DNA of 64,000 nt, from assembly GCA_900696525.1 (NCBI GenBank), contig CAADGL010000021.1, positions 310,001 to 374,000 of the forward strand. The letters are read 5' to 3'. Source of the DNA: an uncultured Planctomycetota bacterium (GTDB lineage Bacteria; Planctomycetota; Phycisphaerae; UBA1845; Fen-1342). The notes under the pieces are model-generated. The model searched no databases and was not told where the DNA came from. It saw only the letters and a list, made by a program, of their open reading frames with translations. Each line of letters starts with the position of its first letter. Position 1 is the stretch's first letter. Of the stretch, positions 50,048 through 58,762 are shown piece by piece. The position numbers and the translations under genes are program-made.

Positions 50048-53000
50048 ATGCTGAGACACCTGATCGCGTTCTCACTCCAGCGCTCGCGCCTGGTGATTGT
50101 CACCGGGACGGCCCTCGTGGCCTGGGTGGCGTACCGCGCGCCGCACCTTCCAGTGGACGTCTTCCCCGAGCTCAACGCCCCGACCGTCGTCGTGCTCACC
50201 GAGGCGCCCGGACTCGCCGCCGACGAGGTCGAGCTGTACGTCACGTTCCCGATCGAGACTTCCGTTAATGGCCTTCCCGGTGTCCGTCGCGTGCGAAGCT
50301 CCAGCGCCGGCGGCCTGTCGCTGGTGTGGGTCGAGTTCGACTGGGGAGCGGACATCTTCCGAGCCCGCCAGCTCGTCGCGGAGCGCCTTTCACTGGCACG
50401 CGCCCTCCTGCCGCCGGAGGCCCACGCCGAGATCACGCCGATCACTTCCATCACCGGCGAGATCATGCTGCTGACACTCTCGTCGCCGGATGGCTCCGTC
50501 GACCCCATGGAGTTGCGGTCGTACGCCGAGTTCGACCTGCGCAACCGGCTGCTGGCCGTCCCCGGCGTCGCGCAGGTCGTGGCGATCGGCGGCGAGCTGC
50601 CCGAGTACCAGGTGAACGTGCAGCAAGACCGCCTGGCGCTGTACGGCCTGACGATCCAGGACGTCGTGTCGGCGGCCCGCGCGGCGCACAGCACGGCCCC
50701 GGCCGGCTACCTGCCGAACGTCGAACGCCAGGAGCTGCCGATCCGCCAGGCGGCGCGCGTGCAAAGCGCGGCGGACGTGGCCAACACGCTCATCAAGCAC
50801 CACGCGGGCGCGCCGGTGCTGATCGGCCAGGTGGCGGACGTGCAGGTCGGGGCGGCGCCGCGGCGCGGCACGGCCGCGGCGCGGGGCGCGCCGGCGGTGG
50901 TGCTGTCGGTGCAGAAATCGCCCGGGACGAACACGCTGGCGCTGACGCGGCAGATCGACGAAGCCCTCGACCGCATCGAGCCGGCGCTGCCGCGCGGCAT
51001 GGTGCTCGACCGGGCGGCCTTCCGCCAGGCCGGGTTCATCCAGCGCTCGATCGACAACGTGCTGCGGGCGCTGGTGGAGGCGTCGGTCGTGGTCACGGTG
51101 ATCCTGCTGCTGTTCCTGATGAACCTGCGCACCACGCTCATCACGCTCACCGCCCTGCCGCTCTCGCTGGCGCTGGCCCTGCTGCTGATGGAACGGCTCG
51201 AGCTGAGTGTGAACGTGATGACGCTCGGCGGGCTGGCCGTGGCCATCGGCGTGCTGGTGGACGACGCCATCATCGACGTGGAGAACGTCTTCCGGCGCGT
51301 GCGGCAGAACAACGCGCGGCCGGCGGGCCAGCAGCGCCCCTTCCTCGGCGTCGTGCTCGACGCCAGCAACGAGATCCGCCCGGCGATGGTGTTCGCGACC
51401 GTGATCATCGTGATGGTGTTCGTGCCGCTGCTCTTCCTGGAAGGGCTGGAGGGACGCTTCTTCCGGCCGCTCGGGATCGCGTACATCCTCTCGATTCTGG
51501 CTTCGCTGCTCGTCGCCCTGACCGTTACGCCGGCGCTCTGCAAGCACCTGCTGGGCGGCCGGCTGGGGAGCGACACGCACGTCGATGGCCCTCTGCTGCG
51601 GCTGCTGAAGCGGCTGTATGAACCGTCGCTGCGCTGGTCGCTGCGGCACAGGCGGTTCGTACTGATCGGCGCGGCGGCGGCCACGCTGGCGGCCCTCTGG
51701 CTCGGCAGCACGTTCGGCGCCAGCTTCCTGCCCGCGTTCAACGAAGGCACCTTGACCGTCTTCCTCATGGCCCCGCCCGGAACGTCGCTGAGCGAAAGCG
51801 ACCGCCTGGCCCACGGCGTCGAAGCCCGTCTCTCCGCGATCGACGGCGTGCTCAGCGTCACGCGCCGCACCGGCCGCGCCGAGCGCGACGAGCACGCCGA
51901 GCCCCCGAGCAGCTCGGAGATCGACGTGACCATTCGCCCCGGGAACGACCCGGCAAGCGTCCGGGCGCAGATCGACCGCGTCCTGCGCGACGTGCCCGGC
52001 GTCACCACCATGATCGGCCAGCCGATCGAGCATCGCCTTTCGCACGTGCTCTCCGGCACGCCCGCCGCGCTCGCGATCAGCGTTTTCGGCGACGACCTGG
52101 CATTGCTGCGCCAGGTGGCGGCGGAGATCGAGCTGACGCTGCGCTCGGTTCCCGGCGCACGGGACATCGCCGCCAACCGCGAGGTGCTCGTCACGTCGCT
52201 GCCCGTGCGATACCGCGCCGCGGACCTGGCCGCCGCCGGACTCACGCCCGCATCCGCGGCTGAGCAGCTCCAGCAGGCGGTCAATGGCGAGGTCGTGGCG
52301 GAGGTGAATCATGGGGCCCGACGGATGCAGGTGGTGGTCCGGCTGGCGGAGCAGGAGCGCGAGCGCGTCGAGCAGCTCGCGGCGCTGCAACTGCGCGGGC
52401 TCGGCGGGGCGACCGTGCGCCTGGAGGAGGTCGCGGACATCGGCCCGGAGCGCAGCAGCAACCTGATCGCGCGCGAGAACGCCCAGCGCAAGGCGGTGGT
52501 CTCGTGCAACGTCGCCGACGGATACAACCTGGCCGACCTGGTCCAGGCGGTGCGGACGCGCGTCGATCCGATCGTGCAGCGGGCCGGCTGCACCGTGCAC
52601 TACGGCGGGCAGTTCGAGGCGCAGCAGTCCGCGGCGCGCACGATCTACCTGGCCGGAGCCGGCGTGGTCCTGGCCATGATCCTGCTGCTGCAAACGTCGA
52701 CCGGGTCGCTGCGCGCCGCGCTGCTCGTGATGGTCAATCTCCCGCTCGGCCTCATCGGCGGTATCGCGGCGATTCACCTCACCGAGTCGGCCGACCCGCT
52801 TGGCAACACGCTGGCGCTCCTCGGGCTTTCGCAGCGGCGCTTCGAGCCACCGGTGATCTCCATCGCCAGCCTGGTCGGCTTCGTCACGCTCTTCGGCATC
52901 GCCGTGCGCAACGGCATTCTGCTCGTCAATCACTACCAGCACGTGATGCGCGTCGAGGGCAAGCCGCTTGACGCCGCGATCGTGCAGGGCTCGCTGGAGC

Positions 53001-53266
53001 GACTCTCGCCGATCCTGATGACGGCGCTGTGCGCCGCGCTCGGGCTCATCCCGCTGGCGCTCGCCGCCGGCGAGCCCGGCAGCGAACTGCTGGCGCCGTT
53101 GGCCGTGGTCGTGCTCGGCGGCCTGATCAGCTCGACGTTCCTGAACCTCGTCGTCGTCCCGGCCGGGTATGCCCTGGTTTTCGGTGCAGCCCCGCCGGCC
53201 GGAACAACCCCGGCGTTGCGGGCGCTCGCCGCCCGAGCGCGACCTCCTTCAACGAAAGGACCCTGA
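50048..53266 (+). CDS. Heavy-metal efflux RND pump (CzcA/CusA family)
   Basis: 1072 residues, the proton-driven inner-membrane pump. HME-RND signatures: PVDVFPELNAPTVVVLTEAP near the start, VAIGVLVDDAIIDVENVFRR (about 404-424) with the Asp pair of the proton relay, RPAMVFATVIIVMVFVPLLF, and HNGILLVNHY-like RNGILLVNHYQHVMR late. Twelve membrane segments are expected. The metal cannot be predicted; the Met pairs of CusA and the acidic residues of CzcA were not checked against structure. AAGGCAA precedes the ATG loosely. Confidence 0.92.
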   Translation: MLRHLIAFSLQRSRLVIVTGTALVAWVAYRAPHLPVDVFPELNAPTVVVLTEAPGLAADEVELYVTFPIETSVNGLPGVRRVRSSSAGGLSLVWVEFDWGADIFRARQLVAERLSLARALLPPEAHAEITPITSITGEIMLLTLSSPDGSVDPMELRSYAEFDLRNRLLAVPGVAQVVAIGGELPEYQVNVQQDRLALYGLTIQDVVSAARAAHSTAPAGYLPNVERQELPIRQAARVQSAADVANTLIKHHAGAPVLIGQVADVQVGAAPRRGTAAARGAPAVVLSVQKSPGTNTLALTRQIDEALDRIEPALPRGMVLDRAAFRQAGFIQRSIDNVLRALVEASVVVTVILLLFLMNLRTTLITLTALPLSLALALLLMERLELSVNVMTLGGLAVAIGVLVDDAIIDVENVFRRVRQNNARPAGQQRPFLGVVLDASNEIRPAMVFATVIIVMVFVPLLFLEGLEGRFFRPLGIAYILSILASLLVALTVTPALCKHLLGGRLGSDTHVDGPLLRLLKRLYEPSLRWSLRHRRFVLIGAAAATLAALWLGSTFGASFLPAFNEGTLTVFLMAPPGTSLSESDRLAHGVEARLSAIDGVLSVTRRTGRAERDEHAEPPSSSEIDVTIRPGNDPASVRAQIDRVLRDVPGVTTMIGQPIEHRLSHVLSGTPAALAISVFGDDLALLRQVAAEIELTLRSVPGARDIAANREVLVTSLPVRYRAADLAAAGLTPASAAEQLQQAVNGEVVAEVNHGARRMQVVVRLAEQERERVEQLAALQLRGLGGATVRLEEVADIGPERSSNLIARENAQRKAVVSCNVADGYNLADLVQAVRTRVDPIVQRAGCTVHYGGQFEAQQSAARTIYLAGAGVVLAMILLLQTSTGSLRAALLVMVNLPLGLIGGIAAIHLTESADPLGNTLALLGLSQRRFEPPVISIASLVGFVTLFGIAVRNGILLVNHYQHVMRVEGKPLDAAIVQGSLERLSPILMTALCAALGLIPLALAAGEPGSELLAPLAVVVLGGLISSTFLNLVVVPAGYALVFGAAPPAGTTPALRALAARARPPSTKGP

Positions 53267-53267
53267 C

Positions 53268-53771
53268 ATGCCCAGAAACCTGCTTGTCGCCCTCGTCATC
53301 GCCGGCCTCCTGGCGTCCGCCTGCGAGCGGAAGCCCGCGCAACCCGCCGCTCCGCCGCAACAGCAAGTCAACCAGCACGACCATGACGATCATGATCATG
53401 CTCGCGAGCCCGCCTCCACCAAAGGCGACGGGCACGGCCACTCCGGCGCGATCGAACTCGGAACCGCCTCCGCCGGCCCCCTCGCGCTCCGCGCCGCGCG
53501 CGATGACACGCCGCTGAATCCGGGCGGCGAGGCCGCCATCGACGTCTGGGTCAGCGGCGGCGACGTGGCCGTGGTCCGCTTATGGATCGGGGATGAGAGC
53601 GCCCGCGGCTCCATCCGGGCCCGGGCGGAGATCGAAGACCCCAAGTCGCCCGACCACTGGCACGCGCACGTCGAGATTCCGGAGAGCTTCTCGCCCGACA
53701 GCCGCCTGTGGGTAGAGATCGAGACGCCCGCCGGCGCGCGGCACGTGGCCTCCTTCGACTTGCGCCGCTAG
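53268..53771 (+). CDS. His-rich periplasmic lipoprotein of the metal operon
   Basis: 167 residues. MPRNLLVALVIAGLLASAC gives a lipobox at Cys19. A His/Asp cluster NQHDHDDHDHAREP and GDGHGHSG follows and probably binds metal. The remainder (about 65-167) is a beta-rich domain with VDVWVSGGD-like AIDVWVSGGDVAVVRLWIGD and HWHAHVEIPESFSPDSRLWV. It starts one base after the pump stop and AAAGGA precedes it. It may be a metal chaperone or sensor for the system; no family name is assigned. Confidence 0.7.
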   Translation: MPRNLLVALVIAGLLASACERKPAQPAAPPQQQVNQHDHDDHDHAREPASTKGDGHGHSGAIELGTASAGPLALRAARDDTPLNPGGEAAIDVWVSGGDVAVVRLWIGDESARGSIRARAEIEDPKSPDHWHAHVEIPESFSPDSRLWVEIETPAGARHVASFDLRR

Positions 53772-53802
53772 CCAACCCAGGCCGCCCCCGAGCCGCCAGC
53801 GC

Positions 53803-53995
53803 GCGAGCCGCGCACGAGCCGCGCACGAGCCGCGTACGAGCCGAGTACGAGCCGAGTACGAGCCGAGTACGAGCCGCGAGCGCAAGCGAGTGGAGTATCG
53901 TCGCGTGAAGTGACGTGACAAGCGGACGCGCACACGAACCACGCGCGAGCCGCGTACGAGCCGCGTACGAGCCGCGAGCGCAAGCGAGTGGAGTA
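53803..53995 (+). repeat. 11-bp tandem arrays ending in a second dispersed motif
   Basis: Seven units close to ACGAGCCGCGT or ACGAGCCGAGT occupy 53803-53879, ending in GAGCCGCGAGCGCAAGCGAG then TGGAGTA (53871-53897). A second shorter array (53941-53979) ends in the same 27-base motif (53969-53995). Such CGCAAGCGAGTGGAGT motifs recur in planctomycete genomes. There are no spacers, so it is not CRISPR. Confidence 0.8.
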
Positions 53996-54113
53996 ACCAA
54001 AAAAACCACGGCGCTCGGCCTTCAACACGCGCGCGGCCCTTTTCTGTTTGCCCTTGGCCCGCCAGAATGGGCCGTGTGCCCGCGAATCGCTTGGCGGGCG
54101 CGGTGAGGAACGC

Positions 54114-55580
54114 GTGCTGGACGGAATCCGCCAGATCGCCGACGCCGTGAGCTCCGGGCGCCGCTCGGCCCGCGACGTCTGCGCCGACCACCTGAGCCGC
54201 ATCAGACAACTCAACGCACGCTACTCCGCCTTCCTCCAAGTCGTTGACAACGACGCGCTCGCCGCCGCCGATCGGGTCGATGACGCCGTGCGCCGCGGAC
54301 AACCGCCCGGCCCGCTGGCCGGCGTTCCGCTGGCGCTGAAGGACAACATCTGCACGCGCATCGGCCGAACGACCTGCGGCTCGCGCATCCTGGAGCGCTA
54401 CGTCTCGCCCTACGACGCCACCGTCGTCGAGCGCCTCACCGCCGCCGGCGCCGTCATCATCGGCAAGACGAACCTCGACGAGTTCGCCATGGGCTCGTCG
54501 ACCGAGAACAGCGGCTTCCACCCCACGCGAAACCCTTGGAACACCGCGCACGTGCCCGGCGGCTCCTCGGGTGGCTCGGCCGCCGCGGTCGCCGCCGCTC
54601 TCGTCCCCGCCGCGCTCGGCTCCGACACGGGCGGTTCGGTGCGCCAGCCGGCGGCGCTGTGCGGCGTGGTGGGGCTGAAGCCGACCTACGGGCGCGTGTC
54701 ACGCTACGGACTGGTGGCGTACGGATCGAGCCTGGACCAGATCGGTCCGCTGACGCGGACGGTCACAGACGCGGCGATTGTGCTCGGTGCGATCGCCGGA
54801 CCCGATCCGCGCGACGCGACCAGCCTGCCGGCGCCCGTGCCCGACTACGCCGCCGCCCTCGCCGACGCGCCGCTGGCCGAACGCGCCGCCGGGCTGCGCA
54901 TCGGCGTGCCGCGCGAGTGCCTCGGCGACGGGCTCGACGCCGAGGTCCGCCGCGCTTTCGAGGAGGCCCTGGCGGTGTATCGCCGGATCGGCGCGCGTGT
55001 CGTCGATGTGTCGCTGCCGCGGACTCCGTACAGCATCGCGGCGTATTACGTGCTGGCGACGGCGGAGGCGTCGAGCAACCTGGCGCGCTACGACGGCGTG
55101 CGCGACGGCCACCGCGCCGCCGGAGCGCAGGGCCTGGTGGACCTGTATTGCCGCTCGCGGAGCGAAGGCTTTGGCGCGGAGGTGAAGCGCCGCATCATGC
55201 TGGGCACCTTCGCGCTGTCGGCCGGCTACCACGACGCGTTCTACGACAAGGCACGGCGGGCCCGCGCGTTGATCGGCCGCGACTTCGAGCAGGCCTGGGC
55301 GCACTGCGACGTGCTCGCGACGCCGACCGCGCCCACGCCGGCCTTTCGACTGGGAGAGAAGCTGTCCGACCCGCTGGCGATGTACCTGGCCGACGTATTC
55401 ACCGTGCCCGCGAACCTCGCCGGGCTGCCGGCGATCTCCGTCCCGTGCGGCTTCTCGACCGGCGGCCTGCCGATCGGGCTGCAACTGACCGGGCCGGCGC
55501 TGGGCGAAACCCTGCTGCTCCAGGCGGCGCGGCTCTACGAGCGCGAGACCGACTGGCACACCCGCCGTCCCCCCGTTTGA
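54114..55580 (+). CDS. gatA: Glutamyl-tRNA(Gln) amidotransferase subunit A
   Basis: Releases ammonia from glutamine for conversion of Glu-tRNA(Gln) (or Asp-tRNA(Asn)) to the amidated form. 488 residues with amidase signature: Lys in [12 protein letters not shown], Ser in [14 protein letters not shown], and the Ser-cisSer in [34 protein letters not shown] is GatA-specific. GTG 54114 is preferred: GAGGA lies just upstream and [14 protein letters not shown] begins the fold. gatC and gatB are not adjacent. Confidence 0.93.
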   Translation: MLDGIRQIADAVSSGRRSARDVCADHLSRIRQLNARYSAFLQVVDNDALAAADRVDDAVRRGQPPGPLAGVPLALKDNICTRIGRTTCGSRILERYVSPYDATVVERLTAAGAVIIGKTNLDEFAMGSSTENSGFHPTRNPWNTAHVPGGSSGGSAAAVAAALVPAALGSDTGGSVRQPAALCGVVGLKPTYGRVSRYGLVAYGSSLDQIGPLTRTVTDAAIVLGAIAGPDPRDATSLPAPVPDYAAALADAPLAERAAGLRIGVPRECLGDGLDAEVRRAFEEALAVYRRIGARVVDVSLPRTPYSIAAYYVLATAEASSNLARYDGVRDGHRAAGAQGLVDLYCRSRSEGFGAEVKRRIMLGTFALSAGYHDAFYDKARRARALIGRDFEQAWAHCDVLATPTAPTPAFRLGEKLSDPLAMYLADVFTVPANLAGLPAISVPCGFSTGGLPIGLQLTGPALGETLLLQAARLYERETDWHTRRPPV

Positions 55581-55621
55581 CCAAGCCGCGCGGGACTCCC
55601 GGCGGCGTCCGAGCCCGTGGA

Positions 55622-55752
55622 TCAGTCCTCGCGGCTCAGCGGCAGGCAGATGGCTGCCAGCGGCGAGGTCTGCACCCCTTCGACCCGTCCGGCTTCGTCG
55701 AAGAAGACCTCGAGGGCCGCCTGGTGCCAACGCAACGCCAATCTCCGCCCGC
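55622..55752 (-). pseudogene. Possible gene remnant after the FAH-family gene
   Basis: On the minus strand the frame ends LALRWHQAALEVFFDEAGRV followed by EGVQTSPLAAICLPL and a stop. It looks like a real C-terminal peptide but has no start or upstream coding; in frame it only runs back antisense-like into the FAH gene. I read it as a remnant, uncertainly. Confidence 0.25.
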
Positions 55753-56550
55753 TCAACCGCCAGGTTCCGCCTCCACCCGGTTGCGCAGCACGCCGATCCC
55801 CCCCACCTCCACCTCGATCACGTCTCCAGGCTTCAGAAACACTGGCGGCGTGCGGGCCATGCCGACGCCCTCGGGCGTCCCGGTGAAGATCAGCGTCCCC
55901 GGCAGCAGCGTGAACTGCTCGGATAGGTAGCTCACCAGCCGCCGGCACGAATGCAGCATGTGCCGCGTGCTGGAATCCTGCATCAGCCGCCCGTTCAGCC
56001 GGCTGCGCACGGTGCAGTCGTCGGGGTCGAGCGTGTCGGCGGTGACGATCCACGGGCCGAGCGGGGCGAAGGTGTCAAAGCCCTTGGCCCGGGCCCATTG
56101 CTTGTCGTTTCGCTGGCAATCGCGCGCCGATACGTCGTTGCCGCAGGTGTAGCCGAGAACGTAGTCCAGCGCCGCGGCCTCGCCGACACGCCGCGCCGTC
56201 CGCCCGATCACGATCACCAGCTCGGCCTCGAAATCGACCTCGGCCGGCGCCGCCGCCGGTATGCGGATCACGCCTTCGGGGTCGGCCAGGGCGGTCGTGG
56301 CCTTCATGAAGATCAGCGGCCTTTCCGGAACGGCCGACCCGGTCTCTTCGGCGTGGGCGCGGTAGTTGCGGCCGATGGCGAATATGTTCGGCGGAACGAC
56401 CGGCGCCAGGAGCCGCGTGAAGGGCGTCGGCGGCCCGAAGCGCAGCGGCGCGCCGAAGAGGTTTCCCTCGAGCGGCTCGATCGTGTGGTCGGTGGCGAGC
56501 CGCCCGGTCAGCACCTGTCCGGTCGACGTCTGAACGCGTGCGATGCGCAT
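55753..56550 (-). CDS. Fumarylacetoacetate hydrolase family protein
   Basis: 265 residues, a metal-dependent C-C hydrolase/decarboxylase-like enzyme of the FAH superfamily (fumarylpyruvate hydrolase, 2-hydroxyhepta-diene-dioate isomerase or FAHD1-type). Motifs: IFAIGRNYRAHAEET, then EVDFEAELVIVIGR with its metal-binding glutamates, GYTCGNDVSARDCQ, KGFDTFAPLGPWIV, and LLPGTLIFTGTPEGVGMART. ATG 56550 follows GGAGGAG. It could complete homogentisate breakdown started by hmgA, but the family's substrates are diverse. A promoter candidate lies at 56606-56635. Confidence 0.88.
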   Translation of the reverse strand: MRIARVQTSTGQVLTGRLATDHTIEPLEGNLFGAPLRFGPPTPFTRLLAPVVPPNIFAIGRNYRAHAEETGSAVPERPLIFMKATTALADPEGVIRIPAAAPAEVDFEAELVIVIGRTARRVGEAAALDYVLGYTCGNDVSARDCQRNDKQWARAKGFDTFAPLGPWIVTADTLDPDDCTVRSRLNGRLMQDSSTRHMLHSCRRLVSYLSEQFTLLPGTLIFTGTPEGVGMARTPPVFLKPGDVIEVEVGGIGVLRNRVEAEPGG

Positions 56551-56605
56551 GGCACTTGGCTCCTCCCGCGCGAGCGCCGGGGCACGATCGCCGCGCCTGG
56601 GGCTC

Positions 56606-56635
56606 ACGATAGCGGGGCCACCGCGAATCGGGCAA
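56606..56635 (-). promoter_or_regulatory. Candidate promoter for the FAH-family gene
   Basis: On the minus strand TTGCCC (56630-56635) and TATCGT (56606-56611) are 18 bases apart, giving a leader of about 50 bases to ATG 56550. Confidence 0.4.
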
Positions 56636-56700
56636 CGCCGGTTACTGTGCGGTCCGCCACCCAGCCGGCGCCGGCAAAGACGAGGGGCCAGGGAAAGCGC

Positions 56701-56728
56701 TTGACGGGCGTGGCGGCGTTTCTATCAT
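56701..56728 (+). promoter_or_regulatory. guaB promoter placed for a leaderless transcript
   Basis: TTGACG (56701-56706) and TATCAT (56723-56728) are 16 bases apart. The ATG at 56735 is the seventh base after the -10, exactly where transcription should start, and no RBS exists between. Confidence 0.6.
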
Positions 56729-56734
56729 GTCCCC

Positions 56735-58207
56735 ATGTCGGACCCCGTGCATTCCAAATTCGTCGGCGACGCCCTCACGTTTGACGACTGCCTGCTGGTC
56801 CCGGCGCGGGCGTCTGTGCATCCGCGCGACGTGGATGTATCGACGCGGCTGACGCGCGACATCGGGCTGAACATCCCCCTGATCAGCTCGCCGATGGACA
56901 CCGTCACCGAGAGCAGCCTGGCCATCGCCCTGGCGCAGGAGGGCGGCATCGGCGTCATCCACCGCAATCTGAGCATCGAGGATCAGACGCGCGAGGTGCG
57001 CAAGGTGAAGCGCTCCGAGAGCGGCGTGATCCTCGACCCGGTGACGCTCGGCCCCGACGACTCGCTCGACCGCGCCAAGGAGATCATGGCGCTGCACAAC
57101 GTCAGCGGCATCCCCATCGTCCTGCCCGACGGGCGCCTCACCGGCATCCTCACCCGCCGCGACCTGAAGTTCCTCGACCCGTCGGAGCGCCTGATCCGCG
57201 ACGTGATGACGCGCGAGAACCTCGTCACCGCCTCTCCCAACACGACGCTCGACGCCGCGGAGGCGATCCTGAACCGCGCCAAGGTCGAGAAGCTGCTGCT
57301 CGTGGACAACGCCGGGAGGCTCGCCGGCCTGATCACGATGCGCGACATCGAGCGCTCACGCGAGTTCCCCCTGCGCTGCAAGGACGCCCGCGGCCGCCTG
57401 CGCGTCGGCGCCGCCATCGGCGCCCACGACTACGAGCGCGCCGAACGCCTCATCGCCGCCGACGTCGACGTCATCGTCGTCGACAGCGCCCACGGCCACA
57501 GCGACAACGTCATCGAGACCATCCGCACCCTCAAACGCAAGCACAATATCCCCGTCATCGGCGGCAACATCGCCACCGCCGCCGCCGCCGCCGACCTGGT
57601 CGACGCCGGCGCCGACGCCCTCAAGGTCGGCATCGGCCCGGGCGCCATCTGCACCACGCGCGTCGTCACCGGCGTCGGCATCCCGCAGATCTCGGCCATC
57701 ATGGACGTCGCCGCCGTCGCCGCCGTGCCCGTGATCGCCGACGGCGGTATCCGCTTCAGCGGCGACGTCACCAAGGCGCTGGCCGCCGGGGCACACAGCG
57801 TCATGATCGGGTCGCTCTTTGCAGGCATGGACGAATCGCCGGGGCAGCTCGTGCTGTGGAAGGGCCGGCGGTACAAGGAGTACCGCGGCATGGGCTCGCT
57901 CGGGGCGATGACCGCGGGCAGCGCCGACCGCTACGGCCATAGCGCCGACCAGCCCAAGAAGATGGTCGCCGAGGGAGTCGAGGGCCGCGTCCCCTACCGC
58001 GGGAGGCTCAGCGAGTACGTCTTCCAGCTCGTCGGCGGCCTGCGCCAGGGCATGGGCTATTGCGGCGCCCGCGACATCGAGCAGCTCCGCCGCGAGGCCC
58101 GTTTTGTCCGCGTCACCGCCGCCGGCGTGCAGGAATCTCACCCGCACGATATAACGATCACGAAGGAGCCGACGAACTATGCGCTCGATCACGTCACGGA
58201 TGAATAG
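56735..58207 (+). CDS. guaB: IMP dehydrogenase
   Basis: Oxidises IMP to XMP, the committed step to guanine nucleotides. 490 residues: [20 protein letters not shown] at the start, two CBS domains (about 95-210; [20 protein letters not shown]), [20 protein letters not shown], the catalytic Cys in [15 protein letters not shown] (about 304), and [19 protein letters not shown]. Near the C-terminus is the flap and the usual potassium-binding loop region. Its stop overlaps the next gene's start by 29 bases, so the two are probably cotranscribed. Confidence 0.97.
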   Translation: MSDPVHSKFVGDALTFDDCLLVPARASVHPRDVDVSTRLTRDIGLNIPLISSPMDTVTESSLAIALAQEGGIGVIHRNLSIEDQTREVRKVKRSESGVILDPVTLGPDDSLDRAKEIMALHNVSGIPIVLPDGRLTGILTRRDLKFLDPSERLIRDVMTRENLVTASPNTTLDAAEAILNRAKVEKLLLVDNAGRLAGLITMRDIERSREFPLRCKDARGRLRVGAAIGAHDYERAERLIAADVDVIVVDSAHGHSDNVIETIRTLKRKHNIPVIGGNIATAAAAADLVDAGADALKVGIGPGAICTTRVVTGVGIPQISAIMDVAAVAAVPVIADGGIRFSGDVTKALAAGAHSVMIGSLFAGMDESPGQLVLWKGRRYKEYRGMGSLGAMTAGSADRYGHSADQPKKMVAEGVEGRVPYRGRLSEYVFQLVGGLRQGMGYCGARDIEQLRREARFVRVTAAGVQESHPHDITITKEPTNYALDHVTDE

Positions 58208-58721
58208 CGGCGGAGCGATGCGGCTCGGGTTCGGCCTGCTGCTGGCCGGCGGGCTGCTCGGCGGCGCGGGCTGCGGCCGCATCCACTGCCTGTTTCACGA
58301 CGACGCGCCGGCGACAACCGAGACGCTCCGCTCCGCGACCGCGGAGGACGTGCTCGGCCGCTTCGAGCCGGCGGCCCAGCGGCAGCGCGCCTGGCCGCGG
58401 CAGGAGGTGAGTTCGGCGTATGAGCCGGTCGTGCACGGTCCGCTGTGCTTCGAGGACCCGTTCGAGGACAAGGGCGCCGGCCGGCCCGATCATCGCTGGG
58501 GCTGGGAGGACTACGTCGCCCTGGCCTATTGCCCCGCGCGATTCGTGCTCAACCTCGGCGCCATGCCGGTCAGCATGGTCGTCACACCCCCGTGGACGCC
58601 GATGGAAAGCGATGGCCAGCTCAGCCGCCAGCTCCTCGGGTACGACCACGATGCGATCCCGGCGGCGCAGGCGGCGGAAGCGGAGCGGCGGGAGTCACCG
58701 GCCGCGGACGCCGGCCGCTAG
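58179..58721 (+). CDS. Planctomycete-type lipoprotein of unknown function
   Basis: 180 residues. The ATG at 58179 lies inside the end of guaB and follows AAGGAG; ATG 58200 and 58218 are alternatives. A long basic start leads to a lipobox LGGAGC. The mature protein has LCFEDPFEDKGAGRPDHRWG and YCPARFVLNLGAMPVSMVVT PPWTP-type segments, similar to a short family of planctomycete envelope proteins with a conserved EDP..E..G...H.W...Y block. Function is unknown. Confidence 0.75.
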   Translation: MRSITSRMNSGGAMRLGFGLLLAGGLLGGAGCGRIHCLFHDDAPATTETLRSATAEDVLGRFEPAAQRQRAWPRQEVSSAYEPVVHGPLCFEDPFEDKGAGRPDHRWGWEDYVALAYCPARFVLNLGAMPVSMVVTPPWTPMESDGQLSRQLLGYDHDAIPAAQAAEAERRESPAADAGR

Positions 58722-58762
58722 CGACTGTCCGTCGTCGCCAGCGGCCAGCCAGCGCGCAAGGC

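Noticed and set aside
53803-53879. Possible CRISPR or iteron origin
   Set aside because: Eleven-base abutting units without spacers, no replication gene nearby, and the motif recurs as a general dispersed repeat.
53998-54008. A-run that could be a minus-strand terminator tail
   Set aside because: No minus-strand gene ends here and no stem precedes it in that direction.
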